NCBI RefSeq assembly: GCF_031179985.1 | Contig: NZ_JAPSHJ010000003.1 | Span: 95,071 to 159,070 of the forward strand | DNA: 64,000 nucleotides | Reading direction: 5' to 3' | Origin: Arthrobacter sp. | Lineage (GTDB): Bacteria > Actinomycetota > Actinomycetes > Actinomycetales > Micrococcaceae | Shown: one piece after another, positions 18,221 to 26,262 of the stretch | How positions within the stretch are numbered: position 1 is the first letter of the stretch | Layout of the letters: each line of letters starts with the position of its first letter | Made by a program: the position numbers and the translations under genes | Notes under the pieces: generated by a model | What the model was told of the DNA's origin: nothing | The model's database searches: none | What the model saw: only the letters and a program-made list of their open reading frames with translations

Positions 18221-19090
18221 TCAACGCGTCAGCGTCGCCAGCGTTCCGGCCGCGAAGTGCTTGGCAGACTGGTTCCAAAGCCTAAGCAGGCCTTGGAGGT
18301 TCTCTCCGTCCGCCCGATAATCACTGGTATTGGCTTCCAGCGTTGCAAGCACCCCCGTGCGGAGTTCCGTGTTGAAGTTCACCTTGCCCACCTTCATGGC
18401 AGAAGCCTTCACCAGTTCCTCAGCGGGAATGCCTGACGCGCCGTGCAGCACGAGCGGTAAGTGGGTGCGTACGGCAATGTCCTGCAGCACATCCCAGCGC
18501 AGTTCCGGTTCGCCGATGTACTTTCCATGGACGTTCCCGACGGCGACAGCCAGGAGTTGGGCTCCCGTGCGGGCCACGAAGTCCTCCACCTGAGCGGAGT
18601 CTGTGAGCCCGGCCATCGTGTTTGCGGCGGGTGAGTCTTCGACTCCAAACGCCCTGTCCTCGTCCCCGGCGAGTCCGCCAAGTTCTGCTTCGATGACGAC
18701 CTCGGCCCGGCCCTGGGCATTCAGGACCGCCCGGACCTCCCGGACCAGCGCGATATTGTCCTCGTATGGAAGTGCTGAACCGTCCACAAGGACGGAATCC
18801 GCCCCTGCCTTGACGGCGTCGACGATCACCTGGATGTCCTGGGCGTGGTCCAGCTGGACAGCCACCGGTACCGCAGCTGAGTCAGCAACACCTCTCAGGG
18901 CCGAGATCAGCCGAAGGCCGTCCGTTGTGGCAGCGGTCCTGGGTGCCACCAGCAGAATGGTTCCGTGTCCTGCCTCCTCGGCCGCGGCCACCACTGCCAG
19001 CGCCGTGGTGAAGTCGTAGCAGGTGAAAGCGGGAATTGCTGCGCCCTTCTGCAACGCTGAAACAACCAGGTGATCGAGTCGAGTGCGCAT
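18221..19090 (-). CDS. Class II (fructose-bisphosphate-type) aldolase
   Basis: This 289-residue protein has the class II ketose-bisphosphate aldolase fold. IPAFTCYDFTTA is at the N-terminus, VAVQLDHAQD carries the Asp/His pair, VVIEAELGG a catalytic Glu, and VAVGNVHGKY and LPLVLHGASGIP the zinc histidines. The LHGASG loop replaces the usual LHGGSG. It overlaps the permease gene by one base (TGATG) and closes the kinase-dehydrogenase-permease operon. It would cleave a phosphorylated product of the pathway into dihydroxyacetone phosphate and an aldehyde or acid; the exact substrate is not readable. Confidence 0.85.
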   Translation of the reverse strand: MRTRLDHLVVSALQKGAAIPAFTCYDFTTALAVVAAAEEAGHGTILLVAPRTAATTDGLRLISALRGVADSAAVPVAVQLDHAQDIQVIVDAVKAGADSVLVDGSALPYEDNIALVREVRAVLNAQGRAEVVIEAELGGLAGDEDRAFGVEDSPAANTMAGLTDSAQVEDFVARTGAQLLAVAVGNVHGKYIGEPELRWDVLQDIAVRTHLPLVLHGASGIPAEELVKASAMKVGKVNFNTELRTGVLATLEANTSDYRADGENLQGLLRLWNQSAKHFAAGTLATLTR

Positions 19091-20508
19091 CAGACGCTAA
19101 GACCTCCCACCAGGATCCATACCAGGTAAGTGAGGACGAAGCCTGCGAGCCCAAGAATGGTGGTGAGCACTGTCCAGGTCCTGAGTCCGTCGGCCACCGA
19201 CAACCCGAGGTATCGGGTGACAATCCAGAAGCCTGAGTCGTTCACATGGCTCAGGCCGAAGGCTCCAAAGCCGATGGCAAGGAGAATCAGCGCGGTCTGC
19301 AACGGTGAGAATCCGCCGTCGGCGACCGAGGCTGCCAGTAGTCCCGATGTCGTGATGATCGCAACCGTGGCTGAGCCCTGGGAAGCGCGAAGGATGGCAG
19401 CCAGGATGAAGGCCATCAGGATTACCGGAAGACCGGCTGTCTGCAGCCCTTCGGCGAGTGCCTTGCCGATGCCGGAGACAGTCAGGACCTTACCGAAGAC
19501 GCCTCCGGCGCCGGTGACGAGGATAACGATAGCGGTGGGGGCCAAGGCTGAGTCCATGACTTCACCGGTGTGCTGTGAAGACCAACCGCGGCGGATGCCC
19601 AGGAAATAGTAGGCCATGCCCAAGGCCGTCAGCAGAGCGATAAGCGGGGCGCCGATAAAGGCGACAAGGCTTGACGCGAAGCTGTCCTTGGGCAGGATAA
19701 CTGCCCCTACCGTGCCCACCATGATCATGAGGATGGGGAGGACGATCAAGGTGATGATCATGGCAGGGCTCGGAGGTGCTTTGACCTGTGTCTTCGTCGC
19801 AACATTGGAGCCGCCACCTGCTGCATCCTGTTCCACCTCGGATTTGCCGGAACCGAAGAGGCGGAACTGCTCGGCGGTGGCCGGCAGCATCGTGAATTCG
19901 CGCCGGTTCAGTTTGCGGGCAACGAAGTAGCCCAAGACACCGACGGGGATGCAGATCAACAAACCGATGATGGTGACCCAACCGATGTCGGCCTTGAGGA
20001 TTCCGGCACCGCCCACTACCCCCGGATGCGGCGGGACAACAACGTGGATGGCCAACATGATGGCGCCCACGGGGAGGCCGATCTTGACCGGGTTGACGCC
20101 GGCTGCCTTGGAGAAGCCGTAGATGATGGGGATCAGGATGATGAATCCCACGTCGAAGAAGACCGGTATTGCCAGCAGGAAAGCTGCCGCAGTGAGCGCA
20201 GCAATCACTCGGCGTGGACCAAGCAGGGAGGTGAACTTGCCGGCCAGGGCCTGTGCACCGCCTGAAATTTCGATCATCTTGCCCAGCATTGCGCCGAGGC
20301 CTACCAGGATCGCGACGGATCCGAGTGTTCCGCCCATGCCTTCCGTGACCGTCTTGACGATGTCCTGCAGCGGGATTCCGGCTACCAGCGCCACAGCGAC
20401 GCTGACTACCAGCAACGCCAGGAAGGCTGGGATCTTGAACTTGATCACGGCCACGAGCAGCAGGACAACGCCTGCTACTGCTATGGCCAGGAGAGCGAGT
20501 GCGCTCAT
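19090..20508 (-). CDS. GntP family permease (gluconate/acid sugar:H+ symporter)
   Basis: This 472-residue protein has about twelve to fourteen membrane segments. VVPPHPGVVGGAGIL in the middle and GLSHVNDSGFWIV near the C-terminus are the GntP family signatures. Transporters of this family import gluconate and related hydroxy acids. The operon context says it brings in the substrate of the DUF1537 kinase and dehydrogenase. Confidence 0.9.
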   Translation of the reverse strand: MSALALLAIAVAGVVLLLVAVIKFKIPAFLALLVVSVAVALVAGIPLQDIVKTVTEGMGGTLGSVAILVGLGAMLGKMIEISGGAQALAGKFTSLLGPRRVIAALTAAAFLLAIPVFFDVGFIILIPIIYGFSKAAGVNPVKIGLPVGAIMLAIHVVVPPHPGVVGGAGILKADIGWVTIIGLLICIPVGVLGYFVARKLNRREFTMLPATAEQFRLFGSGKSEVEQDAAGGGSNVATKTQVKAPPSPAMIITLIVLPILMIMVGTVGAVILPKDSFASSLVAFIGAPLIALLTALGMAYYFLGIRRGWSSQHTGEVMDSALAPTAIVILVTGAGGVFGKVLTVSGIGKALAEGLQTAGLPVILMAFILAAILRASQGSATVAIITTSGLLAASVADGGFSPLQTALILLAIGFGAFGLSHVNDSGFWIVTRYLGLSVADGLRTWTVLTTILGLAGFVLTYLVWILVGGLSV

Positions 20509-20646
20509 GGTGTGTCTCCTTTGACAAGCCAGCCTACTTCCAGACTGGCGGTGGGGATACGGGGACGTGCTGATGGGTAAACAGCGACGGCGGAGGGGGA
20601 CCGCCCTCGCCGGATCTTAGGGGGTCAGGACCTTTGGGTCTTGGAC

Positions 20647-21546
20647 CTAGACAGTGCGCTTGGTGGGCGCGACAACTTTGATGACGGCAGAATCATCCGC
20701 GGCGGCGAGGCCTTGGGCCTGGCCCAGGAGGTACAGCTGTTCTGCAGCGGCGGCGACGGGAGCTGCGAGTCCAGCGGCGCGGGTGGCCTTGCCCACGATG
20801 CCCATGTCCTTGACGAAAATGTCCAGGCGGCTGAGCACTTCGGCACCTTCCTCGGTGTAGGCCTCAAGGATGCGGGGGCCGCGGTTGGAAAGCATAAAGG
20901 AGCCCGCTGCCCCGGCCTCGAGTGCCGCCAGGGTCTTGGCCTGGTCCAGGCCAAGGGCATCGGCCAGAGCCATGGCCTCGGCGGCGGCTGCGATGTGCAC
21001 TCCGCAGAGCAGCTGGTTGACGGTCTTGAGGGCCTGGCCGTCACCTGGCTTGTCACCGACAACAGTCAAGGTTGAGGCGAGGAGTTCCAGGACCGGGCGG
21101 GCAGCTTCGTAGGCTGCGGGGTCGGCGCCCACTACGATCAGCAGATCGCCCTCGCCGGCACGCTTGGGGCCGCCGGAGAGGGGCGCGTCTACCAGCGCCA
21201 CGCCGAATTCGGCAAGCCGTTCGACAGTTGCAGGAATGGCTTCAGTGCCGACGGTGCTGGTCAGGATCACGACGGCGCCCGGCTTCAGCACGGAGGCCAC
21301 GCCGTTCTCGCCGAAGAGAACGTCATTGAGCTGTTCGCCGTTGCGGACGGCGAGCAGCAGGGCATCGGTTTCCTGTGCAGCTTCCTTGGCCGTTGCGAAG
21401 GTGTGGACTCCGGCCTCGGCAGCGAGCTGCAGGCGCGCCTCCGCGATGTCGAAGCCGTGGACGGTCAGTTCCGATGCGAGGCGGGTGGCCATTGGCAGGC
21501 CCATGGCTCCGAGGCCAAGGACGGTGACGGTGTAATGGTCGCTCAT
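20647..21546 (-). CDS. NAD(P)-dependent hydroxyacid dehydrogenase (LtnD-like)
   Basis: This 299-residue protein belongs to the beta-hydroxyacid dehydrogenase family. VLGLGAMGLPMATRLA binds the dinucleotide, DAPLSGGPKRAGEG is the substrate-binding loop, and KTVNQLLCGVHIA carries the catalytic Lys. Homologues next to DUF1537 kinases (LtnD/YgbJ) oxidise L-threonate or related tetronates at C2. It is the second gene of the operon. A 138-bp gap to the permease gene is the largest in the unit. Confidence 0.88.
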   Translation of the reverse strand: MSDHYTVTVLGLGAMGLPMATRLASELTVHGFDIAEARLQLAAEAGVHTFATAKEAAQETDALLLAVRNGEQLNDVLFGENGVASVLKPGAVVILTSTVGTEAIPATVERLAEFGVALVDAPLSGGPKRAGEGDLLIVVGADPAAYEAARPVLELLASTLTVVGDKPGDGQALKTVNQLLCGVHIAAAAEAMALADALGLDQAKTLAALEAGAAGSFMLSNRGPRILEAYTEEGAEVLSRLDIFVKDMGIVGKATRAAGLAAPVAAAAEQLYLLGQAQGLAAADDSAVIKVVAPTKRTV

Positions 21547-21591
21547 GGTGTTCTCCGTTGAATCTAGTTATCTCGGACTGAGGTGCAGCGG

Positions 21592-23103
21592 TCAGGGGGC
21601 AGGTGGGGATTGAATGGTGTTACTGAGTTTGCGGGTGACCTGGGCCAGGGACTGGTCATCGCCTACGTTGCCGGCGAACACGATGTACGGGATGCCCTTG
21701 GCAGGTCCGTCCACCGGTTCCCAGAGGCTGACGATGCCCGGGAGCATAGGGCCGCGCACCATTGCATGTCGGATTTCCAGCCCGTGGGCGGCGACGTCCG
21801 AGGAGGTGATGCCACCCTTGGCGATCACGAAGCGCGGCGGAAAAGTTTTGAGGGTTCGGTTCACGAGAGCGACGACCGCGGCGGAAACGGTCCGCGCGAT
21901 CCTCAGGCTGTCGGCGGCGTCGTCCGCCTTGATGAGCAGGCGGCTCGTGTGGACAATGACGTCGCCCTGGCGGAGTGCCCCCACAACGTCGCCGACAGTG
22001 GCGTCAAGATATGCTCCGGCTTCGTCCCCAAGGAGCCTTTCGACGTCGACTTCCACGATCTTTGCCGAACTGTGCTGGTCGGTGAGGACTTTGAGCTGGC
22101 GGGTGGTGACGCCGACGTGCGAGCCGACCACAATCAGTCCGCCGGCAAGGGATGGGCTGTTGCCGGCGTACGCTTCCTCACCGCTGAGTTCGCTGCGGAT
22201 CTCCTGCCCGATCCGGGCACGCACAAAGGGCGGGCCAACCCGGTAGAGGAGCTTCTTGCCGCGGCGTTCGGCCTCTTCCAGTCCCAAGGCCAGCGCGCGG
22301 AGGTCATTTTCAGTCACGATATCCGCCACGATGGGCGTCAATCCGCTGGCCGGCGCGATCGCGTCGGCGATGGCTTTCGCGGAAACCTGGGGATCACCGT
22401 CGGGACCGGCGGCTCTGATGATGTTCAGGTCCAGGACAATGACGGAGCTGGCCGGATAGCGGCCCTGCGATTTCTCGGCCACGTACTCAGCGAGCTCGGA
22501 GTTGGCGAATCCAAAGCTGGCGTCCTTGGCAAACTCGGTCTCTGAAACAGGGGTCAGCTGCCCTGCTTCGGTACCGGTGCCGCGCATGTAGTGCACTCCG
22601 CCAATGGTCACGCGGCCTGCATCCGGGAAAGCCGGAACGATCACGACGCCGTCGGTAACCTCGCCGCTGACAGCTGCGAGCGTAGCGGCGATGGTGTCGG
22701 GTTCCAGGGGGAAATGTCCGCGCAGGGTGGAATCTCCGCGGCTGACAAAGCCCACGCGGAGGGGGAATTCGCTCTTATCCGCTGCGAGGAGGGCATTGCT
22801 GACGATCTCTTGGTTCCGGGCAGCAGCCTCGGCAGGGTCCAGACTGCGGGTGTTGGTGAGGACGTAGACCGCGGGCTTGCCCTGAGCGAAAGCCCAGGTG
22901 AAATCAGGGGCATCCCACCGCGTCAGTACGGGAAGGTCCGAGACAGACTGCGTGCCTGTTGGATCGTCGTCGAGCACTACCAGCACCTGCAGAGTGACAG
23001 CAGCGGAAGCCGCCACAGCTTCGGCAACCAGCTGAGCGGGAATCTGCACCTCTGCCGGGTAGGCGGCCAGTACATCTGCTTCAAAGGGCACTTTGCACTC
23101 CAT
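21592..23103 (-). CDS. DUF1537 four-carbon acid sugar kinase family protein
   Basis: This 503-residue protein shows QVLVVLDDDPTGTQS, the N-terminal substrate-domain signature, VGFVSRGDSTLRGHFPLE, and in the C-terminal nucleotide domain FVIAKGGITSSDVA and VFAGNVGDDQSL. DUF1537 proteins (OtnK, DtnK, LtnK types) phosphorylate oxidised four-carbon acid sugars. It is the first gene of the operon, directly behind the palindromic operator. Confidence 0.92.
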   Translation of the reverse strand: MECKVPFEADVLAAYPAEVQIPAQLVAEAVAASAAVTLQVLVVLDDDPTGTQSVSDLPVLTRWDAPDFTWAFAQGKPAVYVLTNTRSLDPAEAAARNQEIVSNALLAADKSEFPLRVGFVSRGDSTLRGHFPLEPDTIAATLAAVSGEVTDGVVIVPAFPDAGRVTIGGVHYMRGTGTEAGQLTPVSETEFAKDASFGFANSELAEYVAEKSQGRYPASSVIVLDLNIIRAAGPDGDPQVSAKAIADAIAPASGLTPIVADIVTENDLRALALGLEEAERRGKKLLYRVGPPFVRARIGQEIRSELSGEEAYAGNSPSLAGGLIVVGSHVGVTTRQLKVLTDQHSSAKIVEVDVERLLGDEAGAYLDATVGDVVGALRQGDVIVHTSRLLIKADDAADSLRIARTVSAAVVALVNRTLKTFPPRFVIAKGGITSSDVAAHGLEIRHAMVRGPMLPGIVSLWEPVDGPAKGIPYIVFAGNVGDDQSLAQVTRKLSNTIQSPPAP

Positions 23104-23136
23104 TGTGTGAGTAGTCGCTACTGTTGGGACATTTGT

Positions 23137-23153
23137 AAGATGTCAGACATCTT
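23137..23153. promoter_or_regulatory. GntR/FadR operator palindrome
   Basis: AAGATGTCAGACATCTT is a perfect 17-bp palindrome around a central A, midway between the divergent DUF1537 kinase and GntR genes. It suits a FadR-type dimer and is the likely site by which the regulator controls both directions. The surrounding 100 bp are AT-rich, as expected for two promoters. Confidence 0.75.
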
Positions 23154-23239
23154 GCATCTGCTGATAGTGTGGCATAAGGCACATAAAATACGCAAGTAGG
23201 CTTGACCACTACGTTGGGAAAGGCCGCAAGGGGGCAACG

Positions 23240-23956
23240 ATGGCACGGAAATCACTCGTCGAGATGGTGGCAGACGAGCTTCTGGACCGGATTATCGCCG
23301 GCGAGTTCCCGCCAGGCACCAGCGTGCCCGGCGAACTCGAGCTCAGCGCGAAGCATGAAGTGAGCCGGATGACGGTACGCGAAGCCATGAAGACCCTGGA
23401 AGCCCAACGGATCCTCAGTGTGGAACGCGGGAGGGGAACGTTCGTGAACCCCTTGAGCCGCTGGTCCTCCCTGGAGGCTGTGTTGCGAGCTGCATCAGAA
23501 GGCGTGGATGATGCTGCAGCCGCCGTCCAACTGATCGAACTTCGCCGGATGCTCGAATCCGGGGCCTGTGAACTGGCGGCAGTGCGTATCAGCGATATCG
23601 ATGTCCAAACCCTTCACCGCCATGTTGCCGCCATGCGCGCCGCCCACAAGATTAACGACGTCGCAGCCTTCGTGGAAGCCGATCTGGCCTTCCACGACCT
23701 GATTCTTCAAGCCTCGGAAAACGTCTTTGTGGCCGTGCTTTTTGAACCCCTGCACCGCGTGCTCCAAAAGAGACGGACGCAGACGTCGCGTGTACCTGAG
23801 ATCCAGGCCCACGCAATCGACCACCATCAGAACATCGCCAATGCCCTTGAGACCCGCGACCCCATGCAGTCCCGGGACGCGATGGATGCCCACATGGAGC
23901 AAACCCTCAACGATCTGAAAACGTACGTCCTTGAGGCCCAGGCAACCCCGGCCTAG
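23240..23956 (+). CDS. FadR-subfamily GntR transcriptional regulator
   Basis: This 238-residue protein has an N-terminal winged helix (ISR-type motif MTVREAMKTLEAQRILSVER, about residues 45-70) and a C-terminal all-helical FCD ligand domain with metal-binding Asp/His positions (EADLAFHDLILQAS and later AIDHHQNIANAL). It diverges from the acid-sugar operon and most likely represses it until a pathway acid binds. Confidence 0.9.
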   Translation: MARKSLVEMVADELLDRIIAGEFPPGTSVPGELELSAKHEVSRMTVREAMKTLEAQRILSVERGRGTFVNPLSRWSSLEAVLRAASEGVDDAAAAVQLIELRRMLESGACELAAVRISDIDVQTLHRHVAAMRAAHKINDVAAFVEADLAFHDLILQASENVFVAVLFEPLHRVLQKRRTQTSRVPEIQAHAIDHHQNIANALETRDPMQSRDAMDAHMEQTLNDLKTYVLEAQATPA

Positions 23957-24040
23957 GCCTAGCTGGACTCGCCTCTGTCCGATACTCTGCAGAGACGGCC
24001 CGGCCGGCCCGGGCATCGACGAGGATCACGAGGAGCTACG

Positions 24041-24250
24041 TTGCCTAACCACACCTATAGCATTTCTGAAATTGTCGGAACATCCACTGAAGGCGTCGAT
24101 GATGCCGTCCGCAACGGCCTCGCCGAGGCTGCCAAGACATTGCGCAACATGGACTGGTTTGAGGTCAAAGAAATCAGGGGCCACCTCGAAAACGGCGCTG
24201 TTGCCGATTGGCAAGTGACCATCAAGCTCGGATTCCGCTTGGAGCGCTAG
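24041..24250 (+). CDS. Dodecin family flavin-binding protein
   Basis: This 69-residue protein reads SISEIVGTSTEGVDDAV and later DWFEVKEIRGHLENG, the dodecin signature with the conserved Trp that stacks on flavin. Dodecins are dodecameric shells that store or buffer flavins or CoA. The start is TTG, chosen because AGGAG lies 6 bases upstream and the homology begins there. Confidence 0.93.
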   Translation: MPNHTYSISEIVGTSTEGVDDAVRNGLAEAAKTLRNMDWFEVKEIRGHLENGAVADWQVTIKLGFRLER

Positions 24251-24279
24251 GCAACTGCCGGTATTCGCCGGCCATAATC

Positions 24280-24316
24280 CAGCCCCCGCGGAGCACTTCA
24301 CAAACTGCGGGGGCTG
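24280..24316. terminator. Bidirectional terminator
   Basis: CAGCCCCCGC (24280-24289) pairs perfectly with GCGGGGGCTG (24307-24316), followed by CTTCGTT. It is shared by the dodecin gene and the convergent MarR gene. Confidence 0.8.
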
Positions 24317-24321
24317 CTTCG

Positions 24322-24705
24322 TTAACTGGGCTGGCTCAGGTTCTCCTGGAGCAGGGTCCGGTGAGCGACGGCGGCATCCGCATGCAAGGCGCGGCCGGCG
24401 TCAGTAAGTTCGAGGAACAGTGACCGCCTGTCATCCTCGCAGGATTGCCGGCTTATCAGGCCCGCTTTCTGCAGGCGGTCAACTACTTTAGACAACGCGC
24501 TTTGGGTCATGGGAGTGCGTTGCCCCAGCTGCTTCATACGGCAGGCATCAGCGTTGTCGGCCACAAGATCCAGGATCTCGAACTCATTGAGCCCGATGTT
24601 GAACTTCGCCTCAAGCTCGCGGTCGATGGCTCCGGCCGTGCGGAAGTAGGCGCTCTGAATGTCGCGCCATTGCTCCACCAGCTCACGATCCTGTGCCATT
24701 TCCAT
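24322..24705 (-). CDS. MarR family transcriptional regulator
   Basis: This 127-residue protein has the winged-helix core MTQSALSKVVDRLQKAGLIS followed by the wing SCEDDRRSLFLELTDAGR, which is the MarR DNA-binding signature. It is divergent from the MFS pump and should repress it through the palindrome between them. Confidence 0.92.
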   Translation of the reverse strand: MEMAQDRELVEQWRDIQSAYFRTAGAIDRELEAKFNIGLNEFEILDLVADNADACRMKQLGQRTPMTQSALSKVVDRLQKAGLISRQSCEDDRRSLFLELTDAGRALHADAAVAHRTLLQENLSQPS

Positions 24706-24755
24706 GGCCTCATCCTAGTAGATCCGGCAAATAATGTCCACGTCATAATATTCCT

Positions 24756-24770
24756 TGTCATTAGATGACA
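24756..24770. promoter_or_regulatory. MarR-type operator in the marR/MFS divergent region
   Basis: TGTCATTAGATGACA is a perfect inverted repeat with 6-bp arms. CACGTCATA occurs as a direct repeat on both sides (from 24739 and from 24769). The cluster covers the likely promoter of the pump 20-35 bp from its ATG. Confidence 0.65.
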
Positions 24771-24790
24771 CGTCATATAGATTGACGGTT

Positions 24791-26245
24791 ATGACTTCAC
24801 TTTCCACTCTTGAAAGATCCGCCGGAGAACGGCCCGGCCCTGTCCGCTGGAACCGTGCACAATGGATGCTGCTTTTGGTTCTCTGCACGGTGCTGGCCCT
24901 CGACGGCCTTGACGTCTCCATGGTGGGCGTCGCATTGCCCTCAATTGGCCAGGAACTCAACCTCGGCACCGACTCCCTGCAGTGGATCGTCTCGGCGTAT
25001 GTACTGGGTTACGGAAGTCTCCTGCTCCTGGGCGGCCGGCTGGCCGACCTGCTGGGCCGCCGTCGTATCTTCCTCATTGCCCTCACAGTCTTCGCCGCGG
25101 CATCCCTGCTGGGCGGACTTGTGGATGATCCCACGCTCCTGATCGCTACCCGCTTCATCAAGGGACTGGCTGCGGCCTTCACAGCACCTACAGGTTTTTC
25201 CATCATCACCACCAACTTCGCGGAAGGGCGGGAGCGTAACCGCGCCCTGTCCATCTTCTCCACGTTCGGCGCCAGCGGATTCTCACTGGGCTTGGTGGTC
25301 GGCGGACTTATGACCACCATGAGCTGGCGCTGGACGTTCCTGGTCTCGGTACCGGTCGCTATCGCCGTCGTTCTTTTGGGCCTCAAATTCATCCCGAAGG
25401 ACAACCCGGCAGATCAGGAACAGGACAGTGGCCACGATATTTGGGGCGCGGTGACCCTGGCTTTGGGCATGCTGGGCCTCGTGTACACCTTGGTATCGGC
25501 ACCGGAGCGGGGATGGGGATCTGTGGCAACTATCGCCGGGTTCGCAATTTCCGCCGCGATACTGACAGCCTTCGCAGTGATCGAAAAGAGAGTTGCCCAT
25601 CCTCTTATCCGCTTCAGCATTTTGAAGGAAGGATGGGTGGCTCGTGCCAACCTCAGCGCTGTAGGCCTCTTTGGCTCCTACCTCAGCTTCCAGTTCATCG
25701 TGACCCTGTTCCTGCAGTCGGTCCTCGGCTGGAGCCCGCTAAGCATGGCACTGGCACTCCTGCCTGCCGGACTCCTGGTGGTCGCCACGGCGCCGTTTGC
25801 TGACAAATTCATTGACAGGTTCGGTGCCCCCCGGCTGATTGTGGTTGGCCTGGCTGCCCTGACTCTGGGTTACATCCTGTTCCTGCGGGTCGGAACTACG
25901 CCGAACTACGCAGTAGACATCCTTCCTTCCATCCTTCTGCTTGGTGTCGGCTTTGCCCTGGCATTCCCCTCCATCAACGTCCAGGCGACGGCAGGTATCC
26001 GCAACTCGGAGCAGGGGCTGGCGGCCGGCCTCATTCAGACCAGCACCCAGGTTGGTGCAGCGCTGGTACTCGCCGTCACCACCGCCGTCATCAGCGGGCA
26101 CGGGAGCGGCCGGGACGCCACTGCTGCTGAGATGCTCGCGCAGTACCGCCCCGGCCTGATCCTCAGTGGTGTTGTTGCCATTGCCGCCCTTGCAGTCGCT
26201 GCAGCACCGGCGCGGCGCTCAAAGGTGCTGGCGCCCGTCGGTTGA
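24791..26245 (+). CDS. MFS transporter of the DHA2 (EmrB/QacA) drug-efflux group
   Basis: This protein has about 484 residues and fourteen predicted membrane helices. LDGLDVSMVGVALPSIGQ in the first helix is the DHA2 motif with the membrane Asp, and GGRLADLLGRRRIF is the first cytoplasmic loop. The ATG at 24791 is preferred; an in-frame TTG twelve codons earlier would place the start inside the operator. It is regulated, by inference, by the divergent MarR protein. Confidence 0.9.
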   Translation: MTSLSTLERSAGERPGPVRWNRAQWMLLLVLCTVLALDGLDVSMVGVALPSIGQELNLGTDSLQWIVSAYVLGYGSLLLLGGRLADLLGRRRIFLIALTVFAAASLLGGLVDDPTLLIATRFIKGLAAAFTAPTGFSIITTNFAEGRERNRALSIFSTFGASGFSLGLVVGGLMTTMSWRWTFLVSVPVAIAVVLLGLKFIPKDNPADQEQDSGHDIWGAVTLALGMLGLVYTLVSAPERGWGSVATIAGFAISAAILTAFAVIEKRVAHPLIRFSILKEGWVARANLSAVGLFGSYLSFQFIVTLFLQSVLGWSPLSMALALLPAGLLVVATAPFADKFIDRFGAPRLIVVGLAALTLGYILFLRVGTTPNYAVDILPSILLLGVGFALAFPSINVQATAGIRNSEQGLAAGLIQTSTQVGAALVLAVTTAVISGHGSGRDATAAEMLAQYRPGLILSGVVAIAALAVAAAPARRSKVLAPVG

Positions 26246-26262
26246 GTCAGGCCGCTCAACGG

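Noticed and set aside
24755..24790. In-frame TTG at 24755 as the start of the DHA2 pump
   Set aside because: It lies in the operator palindrome and has no ribosome site.
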